From Streptomyces acidiscabies (lineage in GTDB: Bacteria; Actinomycetota; Actinomycetes; Streptomycetales; Streptomycetaceae): 64,000 bases of DNA. Made by a program: the position numbers and the translations under genes. Below the pieces are notes generated by a model that did not search any database, was not told the DNA's origin, and worked only from the letters and a program-made list of their open reading frames with translations. Positions 1 to 8,723 of the stretch are shown piece after piece. The stretch lies in assembly GCF_020010905.1 (NCBI RefSeq), contig NZ_JAGJBY010000001.1, forward strand, positions 3,740,001 through 3,804,000, read 5' to 3'. Each line of letters begins with the position of its first letter. Position 1 is the first letter of the stretch.

Positions 1-75
1 GCACAAAGCGGTCTGATGGCGTTCTCGGGCGCGTGTTCGGTCCCGTTGTCAGTGGCGTGGTGCAGCATCGGAGAT

Positions 76-1431
76 GTGAGAAACGCGCCGACGGTCCTGC
101 ACCTCGACATGGACGCCTTCTACGCCTCGGTGGAGCAGGCGGCCAAGCCGAGCCTGCGCGGGAAGGCGGTCGTCGTCGGCGGGCTCGGGCCGCGCGGGGT
201 GGTGGCGACCGCGTCGTACGAGGCCCGGGTGTTCGGGGTGCACTCGGCGATGCCGATGGCGCAGGCGCGCAGGCTCGCGCCCAACGCGGCGTATCTCTTT
301 CCGCGGTTCGGGGTCTACCGGGCGGTCAGCGAGCAGGTGATGGGGCTGCTGCGGGAGCTGTCGCCGCTGGTGGAGCCGCTCAGCCTGGACGAGGCGTTCG
401 TGGACCTGGAGGCCGAGGGGGCGGCCCGGGACAGCGCGTCGGCGCGGGAGACGGGGAGCAGGCTGCGGGCGGACATACGGGCCGTCACGGGCCTGACGGG
501 GTCGGTGGGGCTCGCCGCGTCCAAGATGCTCGCGAAGATCGCCTCCGAGCGGGCCAAGCCGGACGGCCTGCTGCTGATCGAGCCGGGTACGGAACGGGCG
601 CTGCTCGGGCCGATGCCGGTGCGGACGCTGCCCGGGGTCGGCCCGGCCACCGGCGACCATCTGCGCCGGGCCGGGATCACCACGGTCGACGAGATCGCCG
701 GGGCGGGCGAGGACGAACTCGTCCGGCTGCTCGGCAAGGCGCACGGCCAGGGGCTGTACGCGATGGCGCTCGCGCGCGACGACCGGCCCGTGGTCGCCGA
801 GCGGGAGACCAAGTCGGTGTCCGTGGAGGACACGTACGACGTGGACATCCACGACCGGCTGCGGGTCGGGTTCGAGGTGCGGCGGCTCGCGGACCGGTGC
901 GTGCACCGGCTGCGGGAGGCCCGGCTGTCGGGGCGGACGATCGTGCTGAAGGTGCGGCGGTACGACTTCTCGACGCTGACCCGGTCCGAGACGCTGCGCG
1001 GGCCCACCGACGATCCGGCGGTCGTGCGGGAGGCCGCGGCGCGGCTGCTGGAGTCCGTGGACACGACCGGCGGGGTGCGGCTGCTCGGGGTCGGGGTGTC
1101 GGGGCTCGCCGACTTCACGCAGGAGGACCTGTTCGCGCAGGCCGCGGAGGAGGTACGGGTCGAGGAGGAGGTGCCTCAGGTGCCGGGGGAGACGGTTGTG
1201 GAGGCGGTGCCCGTCGAGCATCGGTGGCGGCCGGGGCAGGATGTGCGGCATGCCGGGTTCGGGCCGGGGTGGGTGCAGGGGAGCGGGGTGGGGCGGGTGA
1301 CCGTGAGGTTCGAGACGCCGGGGGACGTGGTGCCGGGGCGGGTGCGGACGTTCCGGGTCGACGATCCTGAGTTGGAGCAGGCGGAGGCGTTGCCGTTGGT
1401 GGCGGGGGGTGCCTGTACGCAGGGGGTCTAG
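76..1431 (+). CDS. dinB: DNA polymerase IV (Y-family translesion polymerase)
   Basis: Error-prone DNA polymerase that bypasses lesions. The catalytic N-terminus carries HLDMDAFYASVEQ and the second acidic motif PLSLDEAFVDLE, followed by the thumb (helix-hairpin-helix around LPGVGPATGDHL) and the little-finger domain. The GTG at 76 puts HLDMD about eight residues from the start, as in other actinobacterial homologues; an in-frame ATG at 16 would add 20 residues and has no ribosome site. At 451 aa it is longer than the roughly 350 aa of the E. coli enzyme: the last 70 residues contain an RWRPGQDVRHAGFGPGWVQG segment that looks like a small beta-barrel (Tudor/KOW-like) add-on. Its stop codon overlaps the convergent PRC-barrel gene by 4 bp. 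Confidence 0.95.
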   Translation: MRNAPTVLHLDMDAFYASVEQAAKPSLRGKAVVVGGLGPRGVVATASYEARVFGVHSAMPMAQARRLAPNAAYLFPRFGVYRAVSEQVMGLLRELSPLVEPLSLDEAFVDLEAEGAARDSASARETGSRLRADIRAVTGLTGSVGLAASKMLAKIASERAKPDGLLLIEPGTERALLGPMPVRTLPGVGPATGDHLRRAGITTVDEIAGAGEDELVRLLGKAHGQGLYAMALARDDRPVVAERETKSVSVEDTYDVDIHDRLRVGFEVRRLADRCVHRLREARLSGRTIVLKVRRYDFSTLTRSETLRGPTDDPAVVREAAARLLESVDTTGGVRLLGVGVSGLADFTQEDLFAQAAEEVRVEEEVPQVPGETVVEAVPVEHRWRPGQDVRHAGFGPGWVQGSGVGRVTVRFETPGDVVPGRVRTFRVDDPELEQAEALPLVAGGACTQGV

Positions 1432-1868
1432 GCGGGTGGGTCGTCGCCGGCGATGGTGCCGAAGTCGCGGTCCTCCGGTGGGGTGGGGGCGACGGTGTCC
1501 ATGCCGTAGTGGTGGTAGAGCTGGAGTTCCTGGGCGGGGGAGAGGTGGCGGCCCACGCCGAAGTCGGGGGCGTCCTTGATGAGGGCGCGGTCGTAGGGAA
1601 CGTGGAGGGTGCCCTCGACGAGTTCGCTGGTCTCCAGGGGGACGAAGGCGTCGCGGGTGAACAGGCCCGTCCTTATGGCGGCCCACTCCGGGATGCCGGT
1701 CGCGTCGTCGAGGTAGACCTCGTCGATCGTGCCGATCTTCGCGCCGTGCCGGTCGTACGCCTTGCGGCCGATCAGGTTGCGCGGATCGATGTCGGTCTGC
1801 ACGGGCCCTCCACTGGTCGCGGGGCGGCTGGTCGCGGGGCGGCCGAAGCCGTCGTCGGTCGTCGTCAC
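1428..1868 (-). CDS. PRC-barrel domain protein
   Basis: 146-aa soluble protein with a single PRC-barrel fold at roughly residues 28-100 (LIGRKAYDRHGAKIGTIDEV is the typical first strands, followed by a second beta block around RDAFVPLETSELV). PRC barrels occur in ribosome maturation factor RimM and photosynthetic reaction centre H subunit; free-standing actinobacterial copies have no settled function. The start is a GTG, and a short flexible Thr/Pro/Gly-rich leader precedes the barrel. It is convergent with dinB and divergent from the riboswitch-controlled gcvP, so it is probably transcribed alone. Confidence 0.85.
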   Translation of the reverse strand: MTTTDDGFGRPATSRPATSGGPVQTDIDPRNLIGRKAYDRHGAKIGTIDEVYLDDATGIPEWAAIRTGLFTRDAFVPLETSELVEGTLHVPYDRALIKDAPDFGVGRHLSPAQELQLYHHYGMDTVAPTPPEDRDFGTIAGDDPPA

Positions 1869-1980
1869 CGGAAAGTCGTCGTGTCGTCGTAAGGACTACG
1901 AAAGAGCACTTCGGGCCCGGTGGCCACTCGAAGGCTGGGGCGTTGACCTCGCTGGTAAGGTGAAAGTGGCTGTCGACCCT

Positions 1981-2174
1981 GTGCGGGAGAGTCCTCCGGA
2001 TCGTGCGGAGGCGCCGAAGGAGCAACTCCTCCCCGGAATCTCTCAGGCTCACGTACCGCACGGGCGAGGTCACTCTGGAAAGCAGGGCGGGTGTCGACGG
2101 CGTCCGCTCTCACCGACGGTGAAAGCCGGGCGCTCTCGGGCGGCCGGTGAAGCTCTCAGGTCGAGATGACAGAG
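1981..2174 (+). promoter_or_regulatory. Tandem glycine riboswitch (two gcvT-type aptamers)
   Basis: Two consecutive glycine aptamers precede gcvP. The first is closed by the P1 stem GTGCGG (1981-1986) with CCGCAC (2056-2061) and contains the conserved GCCGAAGGAGCAA and ATCTCTCAGGC blocks. The second runs to about 2174 and has CTCTGGAAAGC, CACCGACGGTGAAAGC and CTCTCAGGT. The pair with a short linker is the classic architecture that turns on glycine cleavage genes when glycine is abundant. Position and downstream gene fit exactly. Confidence 0.95.
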
Positions 2175-2188
2175 GGGGAGGCCGTTCG

Positions 2189-2210
2189 GGCACCCCACAG
2201 CCGTGGTGCC
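2189..2210 (+). promoter_or_regulatory. Hairpin between riboswitch and gcvP ribosome site
   Basis: GGCACC at 2189-2194 can pair with GGTGCC at 2205-2210, forming a six-base-pair stem directly after the second aptamer and 20 nt before the AGGAGG at 2230-2235. There is no U-tract. It may be part of the expression platform, acting on termination or ribosome access; this is inference from position. Confidence 0.4.
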
Positions 2211-2242
2211 ACCGAAGGTCGTCTCGGCCAGGAGGCCCCCTC

Positions 2243-5125
2243 ATGACCCCTCCCCGTACCCCGCTCAGCGTCCTGGAGCAGGGCGTTCCCTTCGAACAGC
2301 GCCATATCGGGCCCGACCGCGAGGCCCAGGCCAAGATGCTCGCGCAGGTCGGGTACGGCTCGCTGGACGAGCTGACCGCCGCCGCCGTACCGGACGCCAT
2401 CAAGAACGTCGCCGCGCTGGACCTGCCGGGCGCGCGGAGCGAGGCCCAGGTGCTCGCCGAGCTGCGCGAGCTGGCCGGCCGCAACCAGGTGCTCGGGTCG
2501 ATGATCGGGCTCGGGTACTACGGGACGTTCACGCCGCCCGTCATCCTGCGGAACGTGATGGAGAACCCCGCCTGGTACACCGCGTACACGCCGTACCAGC
2601 CGGAGATCTCTCAAGGGCGCCTCGAAGCGCTCCTCAACTTCCAGACGATGGTGGCCGATCTGACCGGGCTGCCGACGTCCGGGGCCTCGCTGCTGGACGA
2701 GGGGACGGCCGCCGCCGAGGCGATGGCGCTGTCGCTGCGGATGGGGAAGAACAAGAAGGGCCTCTTCCTCGTCGACGCGGACGCGTTCCCGCAGACCGTC
2801 GCCGTGATCCGGACGAGGGCCGAGCCGACCGGCGTCGAGGTCGTCGTCGCCGACCTCAGCGACGGGATCCCGGCCGAGGTCGCCGGGCGGGAGATCAACG
2901 GGGTGCTGATCCAGTACCCCGGCGCCTCCGGCGTCGTACGGGACATCAAGCCGCTCGTCGAGCAGGCGCACGCGGTGGGGGCGCTCGTCACCGTCGCCGC
3001 CGATCTGCTGGCGCTGACCCTGCTGACCTCGCCCGGGGAGCTGGGGGCGGACATCGCCGTCGGGACCACGCAGCGGTTCGGGGTGCCGATGGGGTTCGGG
3101 GGGCCGCACGCCGGATACATGGCTGTGCACGAGAAGTTCGCGCGGAGCCTGCCCGGGCGGCTCGTCGGGGTGTCCGTCGACGCGGACGGCAACCGGGCGT
3201 ACCGGCTGGCGCTCCAGACGCGCGAGCAGCACATCCGGCGGGAGAAGGCGACCAGCAACATCTGTACGGCACAGGTGCTGCTCGCGGTCATGGCCGGGAT
3301 GTACGCCGTGTACCACGGGCCCGACGGGCTGCGCCAGATCGCCTGGAAGACGCATCGGTACGCCACCGTCCTCGCCGAGGGGCTGCGGATCGGGGGCGTC
3401 GACGTCGTCCACCAGGCCTATTTCGACACGGTGCTGGCGCGGGTGCCCGGCGGCGCGGCTCAGGTCGTCGACGCCGCTCGGGACGGCGGGGTGAACCTGC
3501 GGCTCGTCGACGGGGACCATGTGTCCATCGCCTGTGACGAGACCACCACCCGGGCGCAACTCGACATCGTGTGGCAGGCGTTCGGGGTTTCCGGGGATGT
3601 GGACTCGTTCGACGCTTCGGCCCGGGAGGGGCTGGGCGACGAGGTGTTGCGGCGGGACGAGGTTCTCTCTCATCCCGTGTTCCATCAGCACCGGTCCGAG
3701 ACCGCCATGCTGCGGTACCTGCGGCGGCTCGCCGATCGGGACTACGCGCTCGACCGGGGGATGATTCCGCTCGGGTCCTGCACGATGAAGCTCAACGCGA
3801 CGACCGAGATGGAGCCGGTCACCTGGCCCGAGTTCGGGCAGCTGCATCCCTTCGCGCCGGTCGAGCAGGCCGGGGGATACCTCACGCTCATCCGTGAGCT
3901 GGAGGATCAGCTCGCCGAGGTCACCGGGTACGACAAGGTGTCCCTCCAGCCCAACGCCGGGTCGCAGGGGGAGCTGGCGGGGCTGCTCGCCGTACGGGCC
4001 TATCACCGGGCCAACGGGGATCTTCAGCGGACCGTGTGTCTCATTCCGTCGTCCGCCCATGGGACCAACGCGGCCAGTGCGGTGATGGCCGGGATGAAGG
4101 TCGTCGTCGTCAAGACCTCCGAGGACGGGGAGGTCGACGTCGAGGATCTGCGCGGGAAGATCGGGCAGTACCGGGACGAGCTCGCGGTGCTGATGATCAC
4201 CTATCCGTCCACCCACGGGGTGTTCGAGGAGCATGTCGGGGAGATCTGCGGGCTCGTCCATGAGGCCGGTGGGCAGGTTTATGTCGACGGGGCCAATCTG
4301 AATGCGCTCGTCGGGGTGGCCAAGCCGGGGCATTTCGGTGGGGACGTTTCCCATCTGAATCTGCACAAGACGTTCTGTATTCCTCACGGTGGGGGTGGGC
4401 CTGGGGTCGGGCCTGTGGCTGTGCGGGCTCATCTTGCGCCTTATCTGCCCAACCATCCCTTGCAGAGTGAGGCCGGGCCCGCTACCGGGGTGGGGCCTGT
4501 TTCCGCCGCGCCCTGGGGGTCTGCCGGGATTCTTCCCATTTCCTGGGCCTATGTGCGGCTCATGGGCGGGGAAGGGCTGAAGCGGGCCACCCAAGTCGCC
4601 GTGTTGTCCGCGAATTACATCGCCAAGCGGCTTGAGCCTCACTATCCCGTGCTCTACACCGGGCCCGGGGGGCTTGTCGCCCACGAGTGCATCATCGATC
4701 TGCGGCCTCTGACCAAGGCGACCGGGGTGAGCGTCGATGATGTCGCCAAGCGGCTCATCGACTACGGGTTCCATGCGCCGACCATGTCGTTCCCCGTTGC
4801 GGGGACGTTGATGATCGAGCCCACCGAGTCCGAGGATCTCGCCGAGCTGGATCGGTTCTGTGCGGCGATGATCGCTATTCGGGGGGAGATCGAGAAGGTG
4901 GGGGCCGGGGAGTGGGGGGTGGATGACAATCCGCTTCGGAACGCTCCGCATACCGCTGCCGCGTTGAGTGGGGAGTGGGCTCACTCCTATACGCGGGAAG
5001 AGGCTGTGTTCCCCGGTGAGGGGGCTGTCTCCGAGAAGTACTGGCCTCCTGTTCGGCGGATCGATCAGGCTTATGGGGATCGGAATCTGGTGTGTTCCTG
5101 CCCTCCGCTTGAGTCCTACCAGTAA
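2243..5125 (+). CDS. gcvP: Glycine dehydrogenase (decarboxylating), P protein
   Basis: PLP enzyme that decarboxylates glycine and passes the aminomethyl group to the lipoyl arm of GcvH, first step of the glycine cleavage system. The 960-aa single chain has the duplicated N- and C-terminal PLP folds of the fused bacterial form. The PLP lysine is K709 in LNLHKTFCIPHGGGGPG, with the glycine-rich loop following. ATG 2243 was chosen because AGGAGG lies at 2230-2235 with 7 nt spacing and a usual N-terminus (PFEQRHIGPD) begins shortly after. gcvT and gcvH are not in the window. Expression should be induced by glycine through the upstream riboswitch. The gene stops 9 bp before the convergent modC stop. 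Confidence 0.97.
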   Translation: MTPPRTPLSVLEQGVPFEQRHIGPDREAQAKMLAQVGYGSLDELTAAAVPDAIKNVAALDLPGARSEAQVLAELRELAGRNQVLGSMIGLGYYGTFTPPVILRNVMENPAWYTAYTPYQPEISQGRLEALLNFQTMVADLTGLPTSGASLLDEGTAAAEAMALSLRMGKNKKGLFLVDADAFPQTVAVIRTRAEPTGVEVVVADLSDGIPAEVAGREINGVLIQYPGASGVVRDIKPLVEQAHAVGALVTVAADLLALTLLTSPGELGADIAVGTTQRFGVPMGFGGPHAGYMAVHEKFARSLPGRLVGVSVDADGNRAYRLALQTREQHIRREKATSNICTAQVLLAVMAGMYAVYHGPDGLRQIAWKTHRYATVLAEGLRIGGVDVVHQAYFDTVLARVPGGAAQVVDAARDGGVNLRLVDGDHVSIACDETTTRAQLDIVWQAFGVSGDVDSFDASAREGLGDEVLRRDEVLSHPVFHQHRSETAMLRYLRRLADRDYALDRGMIPLGSCTMKLNATTEMEPVTWPEFGQLHPFAPVEQAGGYLTLIRELEDQLAEVTGYDKVSLQPNAGSQGELAGLLAVRAYHRANGDLQRTVCLIPSSAHGTNAASAVMAGMKVVVVKTSEDGEVDVEDLRGKIGQYRDELAVLMITYPSTHGVFEEHVGEICGLVHEAGGQVYVDGANLNALVGVAKPGHFGGDVSHLNLHKTFCIPHGGGGPGVGPVAVRAHLAPYLPNHPLQSEAGPATGVGPVSAAPWGSAGILPISWAYVRLMGGEGLKRATQVAVLSANYIAKRLEPHYPVLYTGPGGLVAHECIIDLRPLTKATGVSVDDVAKRLIDYGFHAPTMSFPVAGTLMIEPTESEDLAELDRFCAAMIAIRGEIEKVGAGEWGVDDNPLRNAPHTAAALSGEWAHSYTREEAVFPGEGAVSEKYWPPVRRIDQAYGDRNLVCSCPPLESYQ

Positions 5126-5133
5126 GGGTTCTT

Positions 5134-6186
5134 TTACGCCGGGTACGCGTGTGTCTGGGTCGCCTTCAAGGAGGCCCAGATGTCCGTGCCCGGGTGGAGG
5201 TGCAGGTCTGCTGCCGCTGCTGTGGTGAGGTCCGCCGTCAAGGGGAGGTCGCCTTTCAGGTCGGCTCGGATCTGGTCGCCGTGGGATTCCAGGCCCGCGA
5301 CCTGGCAGTGCCAGAGGTTGCGGGCGCTGGTGTTTTCCGGGCGGGTTCGGTGGAGGGTTACCGCGGAGGGGGGGAACGCTACGAATGCCGGGCCCGTCAG
5401 GTGTTCCGACGTGGTGATCTGTTGGCCTGTCTGGAGGGTTACTGTTGTGCCTTCCGCCGTTCCCTTGTACAGGTTCAGGCCTACCAGCTGCGCTATGTAG
5501 TCCGTGCGGGGGTGGCGGGCTATGTCTGCGGGGGTGCCCTGCTGGACTATCGTTCCCTGTTCTATTACCACTAGGCGGTCTGCCAGGACCATTGCGTCCA
5601 GGGGGTCGTGGGTGACTATGACCGCTACCGCTTCGAAGTCTGCTAGGTGGTGGCGGAGTTGGGCTCTTACCTCCAGGCGGGTTCTTGCGTCCAGCGCCGC
5701 TAGGGGTTCGTCCAGGAGCAGTAGGCGGGGGTTTGTTGCCAGTGCCCTTGCCAGCGCTACTCGTTGGGCCTGGCCGCCTGAGAGGTTTCGGGGTTTTGTG
5801 GTGGCGTGGTTCGTCAGGCCCATGCGGGTCAGCCACTCTTTTGCTTGGGCTCGGGATTCGGATTTTGTGGCGCCCTGGCATCTGGGGCCGAATGCGATGT
5901 TGTCCAAGGCTGTCAGGTGGGGGAAGAGGAGGTAGTCCTGGAAGACGACGCCTACTGGGCGGGATTCGGGGGGTGTGTTCTCCAGGGGGTGGCCGTCCAG
6001 ATGGAGGTGGCCGGAGGTCAGGGGGAGTAGGCCGGCCATTGCTCTGAGAGCGGTGGTTTTTCCGGCGCCGTTGGGGCCCAGGAGGGCTAGGACTTCGCCG
6101 GGGGTGGCTTTTAGGGTGATGTTCAGGTGGAAGGTTGGGGGGTGGGTTACTACTAGGTGGGTGTGTAGGCCTTGGTTAGTGGTCAA
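5134..6186 (-). CDS. modC: Molybdate ABC transporter ATP-binding protein
   Basis: Cytoplasmic ATPase that powers molybdate uptake with ModB. Walker A LLGPNGAGKTT, signature LSGGQAQR, Walker B LLLLDEPLAALD and the H-loop VIVTHD are all intact; the C-terminal third, after about residue 240, is the TOBE/Mop-like regulatory domain. I place the start at TTG 6186 because AGGA lies 6 nt upstream in the mRNA and the resulting 350 aa matches the family; an ATG 39 codons earlier would add an arginine/proline-rich leader with no family counterpart. It belongs to the mod operon but is separated from modB by 741 bp of dispersed repeats, so co-transcription is uncertain. Codons here use A/T in third position more than in neighbouring genes. 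Confidence 0.9.
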   Translation of the reverse strand: MTTNQGLHTHLVVTHPPTFHLNITLKATPGEVLALLGPNGAGKTTALRAMAGLLPLTSGHLHLDGHPLENTPPESRPVGVVFQDYLLFPHLTALDNIAFGPRCQGATKSESRAQAKEWLTRMGLTNHATTKPRNLSGGQAQRVALARALATNPRLLLLDEPLAALDARTRLEVRAQLRHHLADFEAVAVIVTHDPLDAMVLADRLVVIEQGTIVQQGTPADIARHPRTDYIAQLVGLNLYKGTAEGTTVTLQTGQQITTSEHLTGPAFVAFPPSAVTLHRTRPENTSARNLWHCQVAGLESHGDQIRADLKGDLPLTADLTTAAAADLHLHPGTDIWASLKATQTHAYPA

Positions 6187-6336
6187 TGGGGGTCCTGGGT
6201 TTGGTTTCCCGCCCGCCCACCCGTGCGGGTTTGAATTTTGGGTGCGGGTGGTTCTTGTGGGGGTGGGGCGTCGTTGGCGGCTGGAGGGTGGGTGGGGCGT
6301 CATCGGGGGTGGTGGGGGTGGGTTCGGTTTGGGGCC

Positions 6337-6862
6337 GGGTGCGGGTTGTGTGGGGCTGGTCGCGCAGTTCCCCGCGCCCCTAAAGAACCGGCGGTGGCCG
6401 TAGCTTTTGGGTGCGAGCTGCGTCGATGGGCCTGCGGGGCTCAGGAGGTCGGGCGGGTGCGGGTGCGTTGTGGTTGCTCGCGCTCACACGGCGGAGCCGC
6501 ATATCGATACAGCCCCGCGCCCCTAAAAGACCGGCAGTCGCCGTCCGCTACGAGGACTGGTCGCGCCCCACGCGGCGGAGCCGCATATCGATACAGTCCC
6601 GCGCGCCTAAAAGAACGACGGTCGCCGTAGCTTTTCGGGTGCGTCGTGGCTGGTCGCGCCCACGTGGTGGAGCCGCACATCGATACAGCCCCGCGCCCTC
6701 TGAAAGGCAGGGTGCTGTTTGGTGGTCGGCTGCGGGGAGTGTGTGGGTGGTTCGGAGGTTGTGGGGGTGGGTGCTGATGGGTGCCGGGTGCGGGTTGTTT
6801 GTGGCTGGGCGCGCCCACGCGGCGGTAGCCGCATATCAGATACAGCCCCGCGCCCCTTAGGT
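6337..6862 (+). repeat. Cluster of dispersed Streptomyces intergenic repeats between modB and modC
   Basis: The 741-bp gap between modC and modB contains no credible gene. It holds one standard dispersed repeat (core CAGTTCCCCGCGCCCCT near 6365-6382) and four copies of a longer variant near 6475-6530, 6560-6612, 6651-6705 and 6805-6860. In the variants the core is split by a GCGGCGGAGCCGC hairpin followed by CATATCGATACAG before CCCCGCGCCCCT. Copies differ by a few substitutions and small indels. They sit head to tail, about 85-150 bp apart, in the orientation that places them antisense to the mod genes. Confidence 0.85.
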
Positions 6863-6927
6863 AGGGATGGGGGCCGTTAGTTGGGGGGTGAGGTGGGTGG
6901 TCATCTTATGCTCCTGTCGTTTTGCGT

Positions 6928-7740
6928 TCAGGTTGTTGTTAGCCAGTTTTCCCTTAGGGCCGCCAAGACTGCTATGGAGACCGTTAGGAGGACCAGGCTC
7001 AGCGCCATTGCTGATTCTGGGGTGCTTTGTAGGGCCAAGTAGACCGACAGCGGCATTGTTTGGGTTTTGCCTGGGAAGTTTCCTGCGAACGTTATTGTTG
7101 CGCCGAATTCTCCCAAAGCTCTTGCCCAGGCCAGGACCGCTCCTGCTGCTATGCCAGGGGCTATCAACGGGAGCGTTATTCTGCGGAATGCTGTGAAGCG
7201 TGTTGCTCCCAACGTTGCTGCTGCTTCCTCGTAGCGGGGGTCCGCTGCTCGTAGGGTGCCCTCCACGCTGATCACCAGGAAAGGCATCGCTACGAACGCC
7301 TCGGCTATTACTACGCCTGTCGTGGTGAACGGGAGGGTGATGCCGAACCAGCGGTCCAGCCATTGGCCCGCTATGCCGTTTCGGCCCAGGGCCATCAACA
7401 GGGCTACGCCTCCTACCACCGGGGGGAGGACCAGGGGGAGGGTTACCAGGGCTCTTAGGAGCGCTCTGCCTCTGAAGTCCGTTCTTGCCAGGAGCCAGGC
7501 CAAGGGGACGCCCAGGACCAGGCTCACCGCTGTTGCCGCCGTCGCGCAGAAGAGGGAGAGGCGGAGGGCCTCCCAGACCTCGGGGGTGGTGAGGAGGGAA
7601 GGGAGGCTGCTCCAGGGGGTGCGGATCAGGAGGGCCAGCAGGGGGAGCAGGAGGAAGGTGACCCCGAGGAGGGCCGGGATCAGGAGGGGGAGGGGGACGG
7701 GCCTCTGGAGTTTTGCGGGGCGAGTCTTCGGCGCCGTCAC
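6928..7740 (-). CDS. modB: Molybdate ABC transporter permease
   Basis: Integral membrane subunit of the molybdate importer, 270 aa with about six hydrophobic segments. The EAA-type cytoplasmic loop that docks on ModC reads EEAAATLGATRFTAFRRITL, and the family segment WARALGEFGATITFAGN, typical of ModB, follows. It starts 31 nt downstream of the modA stop on the minus strand, so the two are surely one transcript. Length and topology are normal. The third position of many codons is A or T (ACT, GTT), as in modC, unlike modA. Confidence 0.93.
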   Translation of the reverse strand: MTAPKTRPAKLQRPVPLPLLIPALLGVTFLLLPLLALLIRTPWSSLPSLLTTPEVWEALRLSLFCATAATAVSLVLGVPLAWLLARTDFRGRALLRALVTLPLVLPPVVGGVALLMALGRNGIAGQWLDRWFGITLPFTTTGVVIAEAFVAMPFLVISVEGTLRAADPRYEEAAATLGATRFTAFRRITLPLIAPGIAAGAVLAWARALGEFGATITFAGNFPGKTQTMPLSVYLALQSTPESAMALSLVLLTVSIAVLAALRENWLTTT

Positions 7741-7771
7741 GGTGCGTTCTCCCTCGGGACGTTCGGGCGGG

Positions 7772-8584
7772 TCACGGCTGGAGGAAGCCCGCCTCCGTCA
7801 GTATCTTCCGGCCCTCCGCCGACCGCACGAGGGCGATGAACTCCTTGGCCGCCGCCGCGTTGGGGGCGCCCTTGAGGAGGGTGATCGGGTAGTCGTTCAC
7901 CGCCTGGGAGGACTCGGGGAAGTCGATGCCCTGGACCTTGGTGCCCGCGGCGTGCACGTCGGTCTTGTAGACGAGCGCCGCGTCCGCCTCCTTGAGCTCG
8001 ACCTTCGTGAGCGCCGACTTGACGTCCTGCTCGTACGATACGGGCGTCACCTTGACCCCCGTCGCGGTGAGGATCTTGTCGGCCGCCGCGCCGCAGGGCA
8101 CCGTCTTGTCGCACAGGACGACCTTGAGGCCGGACCTGGTCAGGTCCTTGAGGCCGGTGATCTTGTCGGGGTTGCCCGGCAGGGTGGCGATCTCCAGCTG
8201 GTTGCGGACGAAGGTGACCGGCGCCGTGGCGTTGTCCTTCTTGCCGGTCACGATGGCCATGGTCTTGGCGCTGGCCGCGGCGAACACGTCGGCGGGGGCG
8301 CCGTTGGTGATGCTCGCGGCGAGGCTGTCGCTGCCGGCGAAGTTGAAGGTGACCTTCGTACCGGGGTGGGCCTTCTCGAACTGTTCGCCGAGCGCGGTGA
8401 ACGTCTCCTTGAGGGAGGCGGCGGCGAAGACGGTGACCGGGCCGGACACCCCGGCGGAGGTGGACGGCGTCGCGCCCGCGTCCGGCGTGGAGTCCGAGGA
8501 GCACGCGCTCAGCGTCAGCAGCGCGGCGACCCCCGCGCCGGTCACCTGGAGCAGCCGGTGGGGGCGGGGCGCGGGACGGGTCAT
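7772..8584 (-). CDS. modA: Molybdate-binding lipoprotein
   Basis: Extracytoplasmic substrate-binding lipoprotein that delivers molybdate (or tungstate) to ModBC. The 270-aa form from ATG 8584 has a good ribosome site (GAGGAG, 8 nt) and a lipoprotein signal ending at the lipobox LSAC near residue 28. The mature protein begins with VTVFAAASLKETF, the characteristic ModA strand-loop that binds the oxyanion, and later has GAPADVFAAAS. Upstream in-frame ATGs at 8704 and elsewhere would place a charged stretch before the signal peptide and are rejected. First gene of modABC after the HTH-TOBE regulator. Confidence 0.95.
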   Translation of the reverse strand: MTRPAPRPHRLLQVTGAGVAALLTLSACSSDSTPDAGATPSTSAGVSGPVTVFAAASLKETFTALGEQFEKAHPGTKVTFNFAGSDSLAASITNGAPADVFAAASAKTMAIVTGKKDNATAPVTFVRNQLEIATLPGNPDKITGLKDLTRSGLKVVLCDKTVPCGAAADKILTATGVKVTPVSYEQDVKSALTKVELKEADAALVYKTDVHAAGTKVQGIDFPESSQAVNDYPITLLKGAPNAAAAKEFIALVRSAEGRKILTEAGFLQP

Positions 8585-8656
8585 CACGGGTACTCCTCGG
8601 GGACGGTTCGGCTGACGGCCGTGATGATGATACTGCCGCATATGCGAGCCGTAAGT

Positions 8657-8693
8657 ATCTTGTCTCATTGCATGAGCTGGGACTATGCAAGAT
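8657..8693 (-). promoter_or_regulatory. Nested dyad upstream of modA (candidate molybdate operator)
   Basis: Between the regulator gene and modA lies TTGCAT (8668-8673) facing ATGCAA (8685-8690) with 11 nt between, enclosed by ATCTTG (8657-8662) and CAAGAT (8688-8693). The symmetry and location 70-110 bp ahead of modA suggest a binding site for the HTH-TOBE protein encoded next door. The sequence shows only the dyad; the assignment is inference. Confidence 0.4.
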
Positions 8694-8723
8694 CTGGCTG
8701 GCATGTGCGTTCGTCCAGGACGA

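Noticed and set aside
2156..5881. A very long minus-strand frame opposite gcvP and modC
   Set aside because: It is the complement of strongly coding sequence in a GC-rich genome; composition is Pro/Gly/Arg-rich with no domain, whereas gcvP on the plus strand is unmistakable.
6400..6860. Short frames rich in Arg/Ser between modB and modC
   Set aside because: They are translations of the dispersed repeats in several phases with no start signals.
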